From the NCBI RefSeq assembly GCF_025061645.1, contig NZ_JANYMP010000021.1:16469-80468 (forward strand): a DNA stretch of 64,000 bases, written 5' to 3'. The position numbers and the translations under genes are program-made. This document shows positions 23,772 to 33,058 of the stretch, one piece after another (within the stretch, counting starts at the first letter, position 1; each line of letters begins with the position of its first letter). This DNA comes from Umezawaea endophytica. GTDB lineage: Bacteria; Actinomycetota; Actinomycetes; Mycobacteriales; Pseudonocardiaceae. The notes below the pieces were generated by a model. It was not told the DNA's origin. It did not search any database and was given only the letters and a program-made list of their open reading frames with translations.

Positions 23772-24293
23772 TCACCCGTCCAGGGCGCCGAAGACGCCCG
23801 CCGTGAACCCCGCCGCGGTGGCCAGGTCGACCAGGTCGGCGCGGCGGCTGTTCGGCACCAGCACAAGCGGGTAGCAGTCCGACTCGATGTCCAGGACGGC
23901 CAGGGTCGTGCCGCCCTCACCGAGTCCGGTGCCCGCCAGGTCGAGGAACTCGTGCGTCGCGACGTGGACGTCGGCCTCGTCCAGCCAGACCCAGGCCCCC
24001 GCGTTGGTCGGGTTCGACCGCAGCGCCCTGAGCTGGGCGATGACCTCCTCCGCCTCCTCCTTCCAGTCGACCTCGGCGAGCAGGTCGTGGTCGGCGAGGG
24101 CGTCCACGAGGGCGATCCACGCCAGGGTGGGGATCGGTTCGTCGATGCCGCGCTCGTCGAGCCGGTCGGCGTGCGCCAGCAGGTAGGCGTCGGGGTCGTC
24201 GTGCGCGCTCGTCACCCGCTCCGCGACGTCCGGTTCGCCGGGCGCGAGCAGGGCGGCGAGAGCGGCCAGCGCGTCTCGAACGGTCTGCGGCAT
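23772..24293 (-). CDS. hypothetical soluble protein (DUF6630-like)
   Basis: 173 residues, acidic, cytoplasmic and without catalytic motifs that I can identify. The C-terminal half has a mixed alpha/beta pattern (TTLAVLDIESDCYPLVLVP then LVDLATAAGFTAGVF) that reminds me of DUF6630 proteins, but this is weak. The ATG at 24293 has AGGAGG seven bases upstream, which decides the start. Confidence 0.5.
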   Translation of the reverse strand: MPQTVRDALAALAALLAPGEPDVAERVTSAHDDPDAYLLAHADRLDERGIDEPIPTLAWIALVDALADHDLLAEVDWKEEAEEVIAQLRALRSNPTNAGAWVWLDEADVHVATHEFLDLAGTGLGEGGTTLAVLDIESDCYPLVLVPNSRRADLVDLATAAGFTAGVFGALDG

Positions 24294-24377
24294 GCGGGTC
24301 CTCCTGGTGTGCGGGCGGGGCGAAGACCTTGACCGCGCCCGCCGGAACGGGAGCGCGGGCGGCCACGTCGTACCGGC

Positions 24378-25436
24378 ATGAGCCAAACACGGCGGGTCCG
24401 GTTGTCCACGGCCGCACCACTGGTCTGGGGCGTGGCCGGGGTCGCGGCGGTGCTGGCGGTGTGGCACGGGTTCGGGATCCTCGTCACGCCGGAGCGGACG
24501 TTCTTCTGGTTCATGACGTTCGCCGACCTGGTGGTGGCGGCCATCGCGTTCTGGTTGGGGCGGCAGTGGCCGCGGTACGCGGACATCGAGTCGGGCGGGA
24601 TCGTGCTGCTGCGGCAGCGGATCCGGTTCGAGGCGATCACCGAGATCCGGCTGGGTGACGTGTCGGCGAAGCCGTTCTGGTTGGCGTTCTGGCTGCCGAC
24701 CTCGCTCGTGGTCGGGCTGATCGTCGCGTTCACCAGCGCCTCGTCGTACAACCGGGAGGTCGTCGAGTTCGCCACCGAGAACGGCCGTGCGCGGCTGCGG
24801 TGGCGGCGTGCCTCCGGGCACGACGAACTGGTGCAGGCCGTGCGGGCCGCGCGGCCGGACCTGGAGCCGCGGTACGGCCTGGACGGGAACAGCCCGGCGC
24901 GGGACTTCTCGCCCCGCATGTCCGTCGGCGGCGGGCTGCTCTGCGCGGGCCTGCTGCTGTGGGGGTTCTTCGCGGGCTGGTCCGGCCTCCAACTGCTCGA
25001 CCGGTCGACGGTGGACGAGCCCGTCCCGGTGGCGGCGACCTCGTCCGCGCTGCGCTCGGCGACCTCGCACCTGACCGGGTACGAGCCGCTGCCCGGAGTG
25101 CGGGCCGAGTACTACTCCTGGCCCTGCGCCCGGAACAACGACCTGCTGCTCGGGCCTTCGCCGGACGTCGTCGACCTGCACCTCAAGGTCGTCGGCAGGG
25201 ACGTGCCGCCCGCCACCGCGGACGCCATCGAGGCGCGCATCAGGCAGGACATCGGGATGGACCCCGACCAGTACCTCTTCACGCTCGACCGCCGGACGTC
25301 CGACGTCGCGGTCGACATCCCCCTGGTGTCCGGCCTGCACGTCGAGGTCTTCACCGGCTGCGTGGCCTCGGCCGACCTGCCCGGTCTCCAGCGGCAGCTC
25401 GACGAGTTCGCGGCCGCCATCGGGGCGGGCCGCTAG
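24378..25436 (+). CDS. membrane protein with C-terminal soluble domain, unknown
   Basis: 352 residues. There are two helices near the N-terminus (about 10-55), one around 106-125 and one around 180-205. A final soluble domain of about 140 residues has two cysteines (PCARNN, TGCVAS) and is probably extracytoplasmic. A short cytoplasmic region between helices resembles a PH-like patch (ESGGIVLLRQRIRFEAITEI). No named family recognised. It ends one base before the convergent GNAT gene. Confidence 0.5.
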   Translation: MSQTRRVRLSTAAPLVWGVAGVAAVLAVWHGFGILVTPERTFFWFMTFADLVVAAIAFWLGRQWPRYADIESGGIVLLRQRIRFEAITEIRLGDVSAKPFWLAFWLPTSLVVGLIVAFTSASSYNREVVEFATENGRARLRWRRASGHDELVQAVRAARPDLEPRYGLDGNSPARDFSPRMSVGGGLLCAGLLLWGFFAGWSGLQLLDRSTVDEPVPVAATSSALRSATSHLTGYEPLPGVRAEYYSWPCARNNDLLLGPSPDVVDLHLKVVGRDVPPATADAIEARIRQDIGMDPDQYLFTLDRRTSDVAVDIPLVSGLHVEVFTGCVASADLPGLQRQLDEFAAAIGAGR

Positions 25437-25437
25437 C

Positions 25438-25830
25438 TCACAGGGCGATGAGCCCCGCCCTCGTCGGGGTGAACCCGCAGGTGTCGAGGTAGAACGGCGT
25501 GAGGTGGTCGTCGAAGTCGACGTGGAGCCACTCGCACCCGGCGGCGCGGGCGTGTTCGACGGCCGTGGCGACGAGTGCGGCCCCAACGCCTTGCCGTCGC
25601 ACGGAAGCGGTGACCAGCGTGTCGAGGATGAACGCGTGGATCGCGCCGTCCCAGGCCACGTTGACGAACCCGACCAGCTCGCTCCCCCGGTTCGCACACA
25701 CCCATCCGAGGCTGTGCCGGTTGACCTGCGCCCACCAGTCGTCGTCGAGGACCCGGTGGTCGAAACCCTCCGCGTGCAACGCGTTGACGGCGGTGTTGTC
25801 GAACCGGCCGCGCCATTCGTAGCTGATCAT
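25438..25830 (-). CDS. GNAT-family N-acetyltransferase
   Basis: 130 residues, a complete small GNAT fold. Motif A is RRQGVGAALVATAVEHA (R-x-x-G-x-G/A, acetyl-CoA pyrophosphate loop), preceded by the strand AFILDTLVTASV. The terminal WLHVDFDDHLTPFYLDTCGF is the motif B region. The acceptor substrate cannot be predicted. Start codon at 25830. Confidence 0.8.
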   Translation of the reverse strand: MISYEWRGRFDNTAVNALHAEGFDHRVLDDDWWAQVNRHSLGWVCANRGSELVGFVNVAWDGAIHAFILDTLVTASVRRQGVGAALVATAVEHARAAGCEWLHVDFDDHLTPFYLDTCGFTPTRAGLIAL

Positions 25831-25882
25831 CGCCGCACCGTAGGGAACGGGTCGGCGCGGCGTCCAGCGGGTTCAGCCGCCG

Positions 25883-26794
25883 TCAGGACACGTCGAGGAC
25901 GACCTTGCCGTGGACCTCGCGGGCGAACAGGGCTCGGACGGCGTCGTCGACGTCCCGCCACGCGCCGCGCAACCCGACCTGCGCCGACAACCTCCCGGCG
26001 GCGACCAGTCCCAGCAGGTCCGCCAGTTCTCCCGAGACCGGGGAGGTCACGTCCCCGAAGGTGTTGATCGTCTTCGGGGCGCCGAACGCGAACAGCGATC
26101 CCGCCTCGAACGTGGTGCTCTCCCCCGAGGCCGAGCCCACGAGGTGGATCGCCCCGCCCTCGGCCAGCAGGGCCCACATCCGGGCGAGGTGCGCCCCGCC
26201 GATCGTGTCGAGCACGAGGTCGAACCGGTCGTCCACTGTGGACAGATCCGTCACCACCTCACCGGCGCCGAGTTCGCGCAACCCCGCCGCCCGGTCGGGA
26301 CCACCGACGGCGGCCGTCACGTGGGCACCGGCGATCGAGGCCAACTGGACCGCGAAGTGCCCCACTCCCCCGCTGGCACCGGTGATCAGCACCCGGCGGG
26401 CCAGCAGCGACCGGGTCCGCAGGACGCGCAGGGCGGTGATCCCCGCGACGCCGAGCGCGGCGGCGTCGTCCAGCGCGACGGCGTCGGGGACCACGGCGAG
26501 CCAGGCGGGGCTGACCGCGACCCGCTCGGCCCACGCGTACGGCGCCATCCCCAGCACGACCCGCGCCCCCTCGGCCGGTCCGGAGCCGTCGGCCGCGGCC
26601 CGGACCACGACACCGGCCGCGTCGTGCCCGTGGATCACCCCCGCGGGCCACTGGTCGGCGTACTTGAGCTCGCCGAGGTTCAGGCCGATGTGCCGGACGT
26701 CCACCAGCACCTCGTCCGCGGCGGGACGGGGTTCTTCGACATCGGCGAACCGGACCGGACCGTCATCGCCGTGTTCGACGACCAGTGCGCGCAT
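25883..26794 (-). CDS. zinc-independent MDR-family oxidoreductase (quinone oxidoreductase-like)
   Basis: 303 residues. The N-terminal GroES-like domain lacks zinc-ligand cysteines (HIGLNLGELKYADQ, IHGHDAAGVV), and the Rossmann segment is VLITGASGGVGHFAVQLA near residue 133-150. This is the pattern of NADPH:quinone oxidoreductases and enoyl-reductase-like MDR proteins. The ATG at 26794 has GAGGAG eight bases upstream. It lies 107 bases downstream of an AraC-type regulator on the same strand, a plausible regulator/target pair. Confidence 0.8.
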   Translation of the reverse strand: MRALVVEHGDDGPVRFADVEEPRPAADEVLVDVRHIGLNLGELKYADQWPAGVIHGHDAAGVVVRAAADGSGPAEGARVVLGMAPYAWAERVAVSPAWLAVVPDAVALDDAAALGVAGITALRVLRTRSLLARRVLITGASGGVGHFAVQLASIAGAHVTAAVGGPDRAAGLRELGAGEVVTDLSTVDDRFDLVLDTIGGAHLARMWALLAEGGAIHLVGSASGESTTFEAGSLFAFGAPKTINTFGDVTSPVSGELADLLGLVAAGRLSAQVGLRGAWRDVDDAVRALFAREVHGKVVLDVS

Positions 26795-26901
26795 GGTGAT
26801 CTCCTCGTCAGCGGGGTGGCACGTGACGACGAGCTTTCGGCACGGCACCGCGGCCGACCAGGTCCGGGACGATCAGTTGTGTGGCCGTCTGCCTCGCGGG
26901 G

Positions 26902-27822
26902 CTATCGCGCGCGGACGGTGCGGCGGTACTCGCCGGGGGCGAGCCCGCGGGCCCGGCGGAACGCCCGGCTGAACGCCTGCGGCGTCGCGTACCCCACCGC
27001 GCCCGCCATCACGTCGATGGGCTCGTCGGTGTCGCGGAGCCGGAGCGCGGCGAGGTCCATCCGCCACCGGGTCAGGTACGCGCCGGGTGTCTGCCCCAGC
27101 GCGGCCGGGAAGCGGCGCGACAGCGTCGCCCGCGACACGCGGATCGCCTCGGCCAGGGTCGCGGTCGTCCACGGCCGCTCGGGTTCCTCGTGGATGCGCG
27201 ACAGGGCGTCGCGCACGACCGGGTCGAGCACCGCGCCCAGCCACGAGCCCGACCGCTCGGCGGGATGGCTGTCCAGCCACGCGCGCACGAACCGCACCAG
27301 CAGCAGGTCGATGACGCTGTTGACGGTCGCGGTGCTCCCGATCCGGGGATGGGCCAACTCCTCGGTCAGCAACCGGATCACCCCGTCCAGCGACGAGTTC
27401 TCCCGCGCGGGCAGGTGCATCGGCACGGTGAGCGCCGCGAGCACCAGCGTGCTCACCTCGGGGTCCTGTTCGTAGTGCAGGGTCAGCAACCGGGTGTCCA
27501 CCTCCGGCGTCCCCAGGCGCAGGACGTCGCCCCTCGTCTGGGCCTCGATCGCGGCTTCCCGGTCGCAAGGCCCCATCCGGACGCCCGGCAGGCTCGACAG
27601 CCCGTGCTCCGTGCCAGGGGGCAGCAGCACGACGTCCCCCGCGTCCAGCCTCCGCGGCGGCTCACCGGGGACGTCGAGCCACACCGTCCCCTCGGACACG
27701 GCGTGCAACGCGGCTCCGGGGAACGTGCTCAGCCACACCCCCCACGCGCCGCCCGCTTCGAGCCGCACCCCGAGCGAGCCCCGCGCACCCGAGACCCGCA
27801 GGGCGTCGGCCAGGAGATCCAT
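26902..27822 (-). CDS. AraC-family regulator with cupin sensor domain
   Basis: 306 residues. The N-terminal half is an AraC-type cupin (WLDVPGEPPRRLDAGDVVLLPPGTEH near residues 48-73). The C-terminal AraC domain has two helix-turn-helices (LAEAIRVSRATLSRRF and VMAGAVGYATPQAFSRAFRR). The class commonly regulates an adjacent oxidoreductase, and such a gene follows immediately. ATG start at 27822. Confidence 0.85.
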   Translation of the reverse strand: MDLLADALRVSGARGSLGVRLEAGGAWGVWLSTFPGAALHAVSEGTVWLDVPGEPPRRLDAGDVVLLPPGTEHGLSSLPGVRMGPCDREAAIEAQTRGDVLRLGTPEVDTRLLTLHYEQDPEVSTLVLAALTVPMHLPARENSSLDGVIRLLTEELAHPRIGSTATVNSVIDLLLVRFVRAWLDSHPAERSGSWLGAVLDPVVRDALSRIHEEPERPWTTATLAEAIRVSRATLSRRFPAALGQTPGAYLTRWRMDLAALRLRDTDEPIDVMAGAVGYATPQAFSRAFRRARGLAPGEYRRTVRAR

Positions 27823-27865
27823 CCCCGCATCGTCCCACGACGTCGGAACCGGGGCGCCGCGCCCG

Positions 27866-30532
27866 CTAGCCGAGCAGGCGGGTCAGTTCCACGCGGGAGC
27901 GGACTTCCAGGCGGGCGAAGATGTTGCGGAGGTGGTGTTCGACGGTGCGGTGGCTGATGAACAACTGGGCGGCGATCTCGCGGTTGGTCGCGCCCTCGGC
28001 GACGAGCTTGGCGATCTGGGACTGCTGCGGGGTCAGCGCGGTGCTCGGGGCGGTGCGGGTGGGGACGATGGTGTCGCCGGAGGCGCGGAGTTCGGCGCGG
28101 ACGCGGTTGACGAAGTGCTCGGAGTCGTACTGCTGGAAGATCTTCAGCGCGTCGCGCAGGTGTTCCCTCGCGGCTTTCGGCTGCCTGCCGCGGCGGAGGC
28201 GGTGGCCGTAGAACAGTTCGGTCTTGGCCAGTTCCATGGGGGTGCCGCCCGCGCGGTGCAGGCGGATGGCTTCGCGGAAGTGCTCGTCGGCCACGGGGTC
28301 GGAGCCCGCCAGCAGTGCGCGGGAGCGGTGGGACAGCGCGAGCCTGGCCGGGCAGCCGGTGCTGACCGCCCAGCCCTCGTACTGGCGCAGCACGTTGGTG
28401 GCCTTGGCCTGCTGGCCGCACGCCACGGCGGCCTCGACGAAGTGGGGCGCGGTCATGACCTTGATGCCGGGGTGGACGCGGCCGGTGCCGACGGCGAGCA
28501 GCCGCAGCCGGTTGAGCGCGTCGACGGGCCGGTCGTCGACCAGGTCCACGCACGCCAGCGCCCACGAGCTGAACGTGCTCGGCCTGCCGAGGCCGCGTCG
28601 GGCCACGTCCGCGGCGGCCAGGTGCAGGCGGTGCACGGCGGTGGCCTTGTTGCCCTGCAACGCCGCCATGAGCGCGAGGATCGTCAGGTGGTCGACCACG
28701 GTGTTGGGCTGCCCCATCGAGGTCGCCTCGCGGACGCCCTCCAGCGAGCTGTCCAGCGCGATGGAGTGCTGGTCCAGCAGGAGCGCCGCCAGCGAGCGGT
28801 AGACCAGCGCCCACGGCACGAGCGCGACCATGCCGCTGTCCCGCGCCGAGGCCACGGCCTGGGTGGCCAGTTCCAGCGACCGGGTGGCGTGGCCGAGCAC
28901 GTAGGCGGCCTGGCTGCCCCAGATCTTGGACCGCGGGTCGGACAGCCCGGCCGCGAGCCGCATGGCCCGGTCCAGCGCGGGCATCGCGACCTGGTGGCGG
29001 CCCGCGAACGTGGCGGCCATGCCTTCGAGGTGGTCGAGCATCAACTGGGTCACGGGCGGCTCGTCCGGGCGGCGCAGGCTCGTGGCACGGGCGACGGTCC
29101 TGGCGTGGTCGGCCTGGTCACCCGCGATGCTGCCCGCCTCGGCGGCGAACACCAGCGCGGTGATAGCGAGCGTGCGGTTGGACTCCAGCAGGCCGTCGGA
29201 CGCCTTCAGCAGGCTGCGGACGGCCGTGCCGGGCACGCCGTCGCCGAGTTCGACGCCGCCGCGGACGTAGTCCGCCATGCCGCGCAGTTCGCGGCTGCGG
29301 GTGTGCGCGCGGGCTTCGCGGAGCATCGCCCGCGCCTGGCGCGGCCTGCCGACCGACCAGTGGTCGGCCGCGGCGGAGATCAGGTGGGCGGCCTTCGCCT
29401 CAGGTAACCGGGTGAGCGCGGCGGCGCGCTGGTAGGCCTGGGAGGACGCGGCGTAGTCGCCCGCGCGCCTGGCCCGCTCGGCCGCCGCGCCGAGTTCGGC
29501 CGCGTGGCCGTCGTCCACGCGGCGCGTCATCGCGGCCTGGTGCCACAGCCAGCGCGACCGGTGCTGGTCCGGGTCCAGGACGCCCGCGAGCAGTTCGTGG
29601 GCCCCGCGGTGCTCGCTGATCGGCACCTCGGTGGCCAGCACGGTCCGGGTCAGGGTGGTCGACACGCCGACGTGCTCGCCGCGCACCACGAGCAGGCCGC
29701 TGTCGCGGGCCTCCTCCAAAGCGTCCAGTTCCAGTTCGGCGCGCACGACGGTGTCCAGCTCCAGGTCCTCGTCGGCCACGGCGAGCAGCACGAGCCGTCG
29801 CGCGTCCGGCGACAGGGCCTGGAAGCGGGACCGGAGTCGGGCCCGCAGCACGCTGTCCGGCGCCAGTTCACCCGTGCGCGCGAGTTCGGTCAGCGCGAGC
29901 GGGTTGCCGCCCGCCAGGTCCAGCACGCCCTCGGCGAAGTCCTCCGACACCCCCAGCGGGTTGTGGTCGGCGAGCAGGGCCATCGCGGCGGGGTCGTCGA
30001 GCGGTCGCAGGGGCAGGACGGGCAGGCCGGTGAGGGGGTTGTCGCCGCGGTGGGGTTCCAGCGCGAACAGCACGGCGACGCGGTGGTCGGCGACGCGGCG
30101 GGCCACGAACGCCAGCGCCTCCAGCGACGGGCGGTCGAGCAGGCCGGCGTCGTCGACGAGCACGAGCAGCGGGCGCTGGGTGGCCACGTCGCACAGCAGC
30201 CGGTGGACCTCGGCGTTGAGGGGGAAGCTCCGCCGCGCGACGCCGGGGGCGAGCCCAATCGTGATCTTCAGCGCTTCGGGGAGCCGATCGCTCAACGGGT
30301 GCAGCAGGCGGTGCAGACCGGCCGGTTCGAGGTCGGTTTCGTCGGGCACGCCGTGCGCGGTCAGCACGCGGAAGTCCGCCGTGCGCGCCAACTCCAGCAG
30401 CGCGGTCTTGCCGGAACCGGGCCCACCCGTCACGACCAGCGCGGATCCGCGGCCCGCGCGCGTGGTGTCGAGCAGGTCCCGGACGGCCGCGCGCTCCTGT
30501 TGCCGACCGCGCAAAACGACCTCGGAAGCCAT
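27866..30532 (-). CDS. LAL-type LuxR-family transcription regulator
   Basis: 888 residues, the usual size for large ATP-binding LuxR regulators. The N-terminal AAA/STAND ATPase has Walker A GGPGSGKT (residues 36-43) and a Walker B strand LLVLVDDAGLL near 128. A long helical TPR-like middle follows, and the C-terminus is a LuxR helix-turn-helix (LTPQQSQIAKLVAEGATNRE). Such proteins bind a small ligand and ATP and activate neighbouring transport or biosynthesis genes. The ATG at 30532 places the ATPase at the usual distance. It is divergent from the Liv-type importer operon (164 bases between starts), the likely target. Confidence 0.88.
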   Translation of the reverse strand: MASEVVLRGRQQERAAVRDLLDTTRAGRGSALVVTGGPGSGKTALLELARTADFRVLTAHGVPDETDLEPAGLHRLLHPLSDRLPEALKITIGLAPGVARRSFPLNAEVHRLLCDVATQRPLLVLVDDAGLLDRPSLEALAFVARRVADHRVAVLFALEPHRGDNPLTGLPVLPLRPLDDPAAMALLADHNPLGVSEDFAEGVLDLAGGNPLALTELARTGELAPDSVLRARLRSRFQALSPDARRLVLLAVADEDLELDTVVRAELELDALEEARDSGLLVVRGEHVGVSTTLTRTVLATEVPISEHRGAHELLAGVLDPDQHRSRWLWHQAAMTRRVDDGHAAELGAAAERARRAGDYAASSQAYQRAAALTRLPEAKAAHLISAAADHWSVGRPRQARAMLREARAHTRSRELRGMADYVRGGVELGDGVPGTAVRSLLKASDGLLESNRTLAITALVFAAEAGSIAGDQADHARTVARATSLRRPDEPPVTQLMLDHLEGMAATFAGRHQVAMPALDRAMRLAAGLSDPRSKIWGSQAAYVLGHATRSLELATQAVASARDSGMVALVPWALVYRSLAALLLDQHSIALDSSLEGVREATSMGQPNTVVDHLTILALMAALQGNKATAVHRLHLAAADVARRGLGRPSTFSSWALACVDLVDDRPVDALNRLRLLAVGTGRVHPGIKVMTAPHFVEAAVACGQQAKATNVLRQYEGWAVSTGCPARLALSHRSRALLAGSDPVADEHFREAIRLHRAGGTPMELAKTELFYGHRLRRGRQPKAAREHLRDALKIFQQYDSEHFVNRVRAELRASGDTIVPTRTAPSTALTPQQSQIAKLVAEGATNREIAAQLFISHRTVEHHLRNIFARLEVRSRVELTRLLG

Positions 30533-30696
30533 ACCGGACAGTGTCGCGCGGGTGTGACGAAATGGGGAAGGCCTACGGCCGAATTTACCTACCAACGTTA
30601 GTTTTGAGACTCCACGACTGGTGATTCCACCGATGCCGCGCACGAGTGATCAGCACAGACTGCTGCGAATCATCACCGTTCGTGGAAACGAGACCA

Positions 30697-31491
30697 ATGT
30701 CGATCACTTCCCACGAGAAGTTGCTGCACGTAGGCGGTGTCACGGTCCGGTTCGGCGGGCTGGTGGCGCTGAGCGAGGTCTCACTGACCATCCGACCGCG
30801 AACCGTGGTCGGCGTCATCGGGCCCAACGGGGCGGGCAAGACGACGCTGTTCAACGTCGTGTGCGGCTTCATCCGACCGGAGACCGGCGACCTGAGCTGG
30901 AAGGGGCGGCCGCTGCGCAAGCACCGGCCCGACCAGCTCGCCGGTCTCGGGATCGCCCGCACACTACAGGGACTTGGGCTGTTCGGCGGACTCACCGTGC
31001 TGGAGAACGTGATGACCGGGGCGGGCAGGCTGGCGCGCACGGGCTCGCTGGCGTCGCTGCTGGGCACCGGCAAGTCGGCGCGGGACGAGCGCGAGCTGCG
31101 CGACCGGTCCATGGCCGTGCTGACCGAACTCGACGTCGCCCACGTGGCCCAGTTGCACCCGGGAGCGCTCCCCTACGGCGTGCGCAAGCGGGTCGCGCTG
31201 GCCCGCGCGCTGGTGTCCGAGCCGGAGCTGCTGCTGCTCGACGAACCCGCGAGCGGGCTGTCGACCGGCGAGATGGACGAGCTGGCCGACCGGATCCGGG
31301 CGTTGACCGAGAAGACCGCCGTCGTGCTGGTGGAGCACCACATGGACCTGGTGATGCGCGTGTGCGACGAGGTCGTGGTGCTCGACTTCGGCGAGGTCAT
31401 CGCGTCGGGCAGCCCCGACGAGGTGCGCGTCGACCCCGCCGTCGCCGACGCGTACCTCGGCACCGCACCCGAGGAGCTGCCGAGTGCTTGA
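30697..31491 (+). CDS. Liv-type ABC transporter ATP-binding protein (LivG-like)
   Basis: 264 residues. Walker A is GPNGAGKTT near residues 42-50; a LivG-specific ISL/RTLQGLGLF Q-loop region follows. The signature is degenerate (PYGVRKRVALARAL), Walker B is LLLLDEPASGL and the switch histidine lies in VEHHMDL. First gene of a five-gene importer. The ATG at 30697 is used, with GGAAACGAG upstream. The last eight bases overlap the next gene. Confidence 0.88.
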   Translation: MSITSHEKLLHVGGVTVRFGGLVALSEVSLTIRPRTVVGVIGPNGAGKTTLFNVVCGFIRPETGDLSWKGRPLRKHRPDQLAGLGIARTLQGLGLFGGLTVLENVMTGAGRLARTGSLASLLGTGKSARDERELRDRSMAVLTELDVAHVAQLHPGALPYGVRKRVALARALVSEPELLLLDEPASGLSTGEMDELADRIRALTEKTAVVLVEHHMDLVMRVCDEVVVLDFGEVIASGSPDEVRVDPAVADAYLGTAPEELPSA

Positions 31492-32191
31492 GATCGAGGG
31501 CCTGAGCGCCCACTACGGGCCGGTGCGGGCGCTGTCGGAGGTGAACCTGAAGGTCGAGGAGGGCAGCATCACCGCCATCCTCGGCGCCAACGGCGCGGGC
31601 AAGACGACGCTGCTGCGGGTGATCAGCGGACTGGTGCGGGCGAGCGGAGGGCGGGTCACCGCCTTCGGCGAGGACATCACCGCGATGCCCACTGACAGGA
31701 TCGCCCGCTCCGGGGTGGCGCACGTGCCCGAGGGCGGCGGCGTGATCCCCGAGCTGACCGTGGAGGAGAACCTCCGGCTGGGCGCGCTGTGGCGGCCGGA
31801 CCGCGCGGACCGGGCCAGGGCGCTGGACGAGGTGCTGGAGCTGTTCCCGCCGCTGGCACCCCGGCGGAGCAAGGCCGCGGGCACGTTGTCCGGCGGCGAG
31901 CGGCAGATGCTGGCCATCGGCCGCGGCCTGATGGGCAGACCGCGGATGCTGCTGCTGGACGAGCCGTCGCTCGGCCTGGCGCCGCTGGTCGCCGCGAAGA
32001 TCATGGCGGTGCTGCGCGACCTGCGCGCCGACACCGGGCTGACCGTGCTGCTGGTCGAGCAGAACGCGCGCAGCGCACTGTCCATCTCGGACTACGGATT
32101 CGTGCTGGGGCTCGGCGAGGTGGTGGCCTCCGACGACGCGGCCACGCTGCTCGCCGACGACCAGCTCCGCCACGCCTACCTCGGCTTCTGA
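31484..32191 (+). CDS. Liv-type ABC transporter ATP-binding protein (LivF-like)
   Basis: 235 residues, standard LivF length. Walker A is GANGAGKTT near residue 36, the signature LSGGERQMLAIGRGLM, and Walker B LLLDEPSLGLAP, where the GLAP ending is typical of LivF. It forms the ATPase heterodimer with the preceding LivG-like protein. The GTG start overlaps the preceding gene by eight bases. Confidence 0.9.
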   Translation: MLEIEGLSAHYGPVRALSEVNLKVEEGSITAILGANGAGKTTLLRVISGLVRASGGRVTAFGEDITAMPTDRIARSGVAHVPEGGGVIPELTVEENLRLGALWRPDRADRARALDEVLELFPPLAPRRSKAAGTLSGGERQMLAIGRGLMGRPRMLLLDEPSLGLAPLVAAKIMAVLRDLRADTGLTVLLVEQNARSALSISDYGFVLGLGEVVASDDAATLLADDQLRHAYLGF

Positions 32192-32206
32192 TCGGAAGGG
32201 GGGCCG

Positions 32207-33058
32207 ATGACAACGTTCTTCAACCTGACCTTGGCAGGCCTGTCCAGCGGGGCGGTCTTCGCCGCGCTGGGGCTGTCACTGGTGATCATCTACCGCGCGA
32301 CCCGCGTGGTGAACTTCGCCCAGCCCGCGCTCGCGCTGATCTCCAGCTACGTCGCGTACTCCGTCACCAAGGGCACCGGCAGCTACTGGCTCGGCTTCGC
32401 CGCCGCGATCGTCGTGGGCACGGTGCTGGGGATCGCGGTGGAGCGGCTGCTCGTCCGGCCGCTGCGCAACGCCCCCGAGCTGAGCCCGATCATCGCGACG
32501 ATGGGTCTGCTGCTGGTGCTCCAGGCGGTGGCCGGGATGATCTGGTCCAACGAGCCGCACGCGTTCTCCTACGCGTTCGACTTCCGCGGCCGGTTCTCCG
32601 CCGCCGACCTGTTCGCCGTGCTGGCCGTGCTGGTCACGGCGACGGGTGTGCTGCTGCTGTTCAAGTTCACGTCGCTGGGCCTGCGGATGCGGGCTGCGGC
32701 GTTCAACCCCGAGGTGGCGCGGCTGCTGGGGGTTCGGGTCGGGGTGATGCTGACGCTCGGCTGGGGTCTGGCCGCGGCCGTCGGGTCGTTGGCGGGGCTG
32801 CTGGCCGTGCCGCCGTTCATCTCCCCGACCGTGCTGGACGAGGTGTTCGTGTTCGCGCTCACCGCGGCGGTGCTCGGCGGGTTGGACAACCCGCTCGGCA
32901 CGATCGTCGGTGGGCTGGCGCTCGGGATCGGGTTGTCGTACGTGGCGGGGCTGCTGGGTCCGGAGCTGGTGCCGTTGGCGGCGCTGGCGATCCTGGTCTC
33001 GGTGCTCGCGGTGCGGCCGGCGGGCCTGTTCGGTCGAGCTACGGCAAGGCGGGTCTGA
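32207..33058 (+). CDS. Liv-type ABC transporter permease (LivH-like)
   Basis: 283 residues with about eight hydrophobic helices. The opening TLAGLSSGAVFAALGLSLVIIYRATRVVNFAQ is the conserved LivH start. The ATG at 32207 follows a GGAAGGGGGG ribosome site. Its stop overlaps the next ATG (TGATG). It forms the membrane channel with the LivM-like protein. Confidence 0.9.
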   Translation: MTTFFNLTLAGLSSGAVFAALGLSLVIIYRATRVVNFAQPALALISSYVAYSVTKGTGSYWLGFAAAIVVGTVLGIAVERLLVRPLRNAPELSPIIATMGLLLVLQAVAGMIWSNEPHAFSYAFDFRGRFSAADLFAVLAVLVTATGVLLLFKFTSLGLRMRAAAFNPEVARLLGVRVGVMLTLGWGLAAAVGSLAGLLAVPPFISPTVLDEVFVFALTAAVLGGLDNPLGTIVGGLALGIGLSYVAGLLGPELVPLAALAILVSVLAVRPAGLFGRATARRV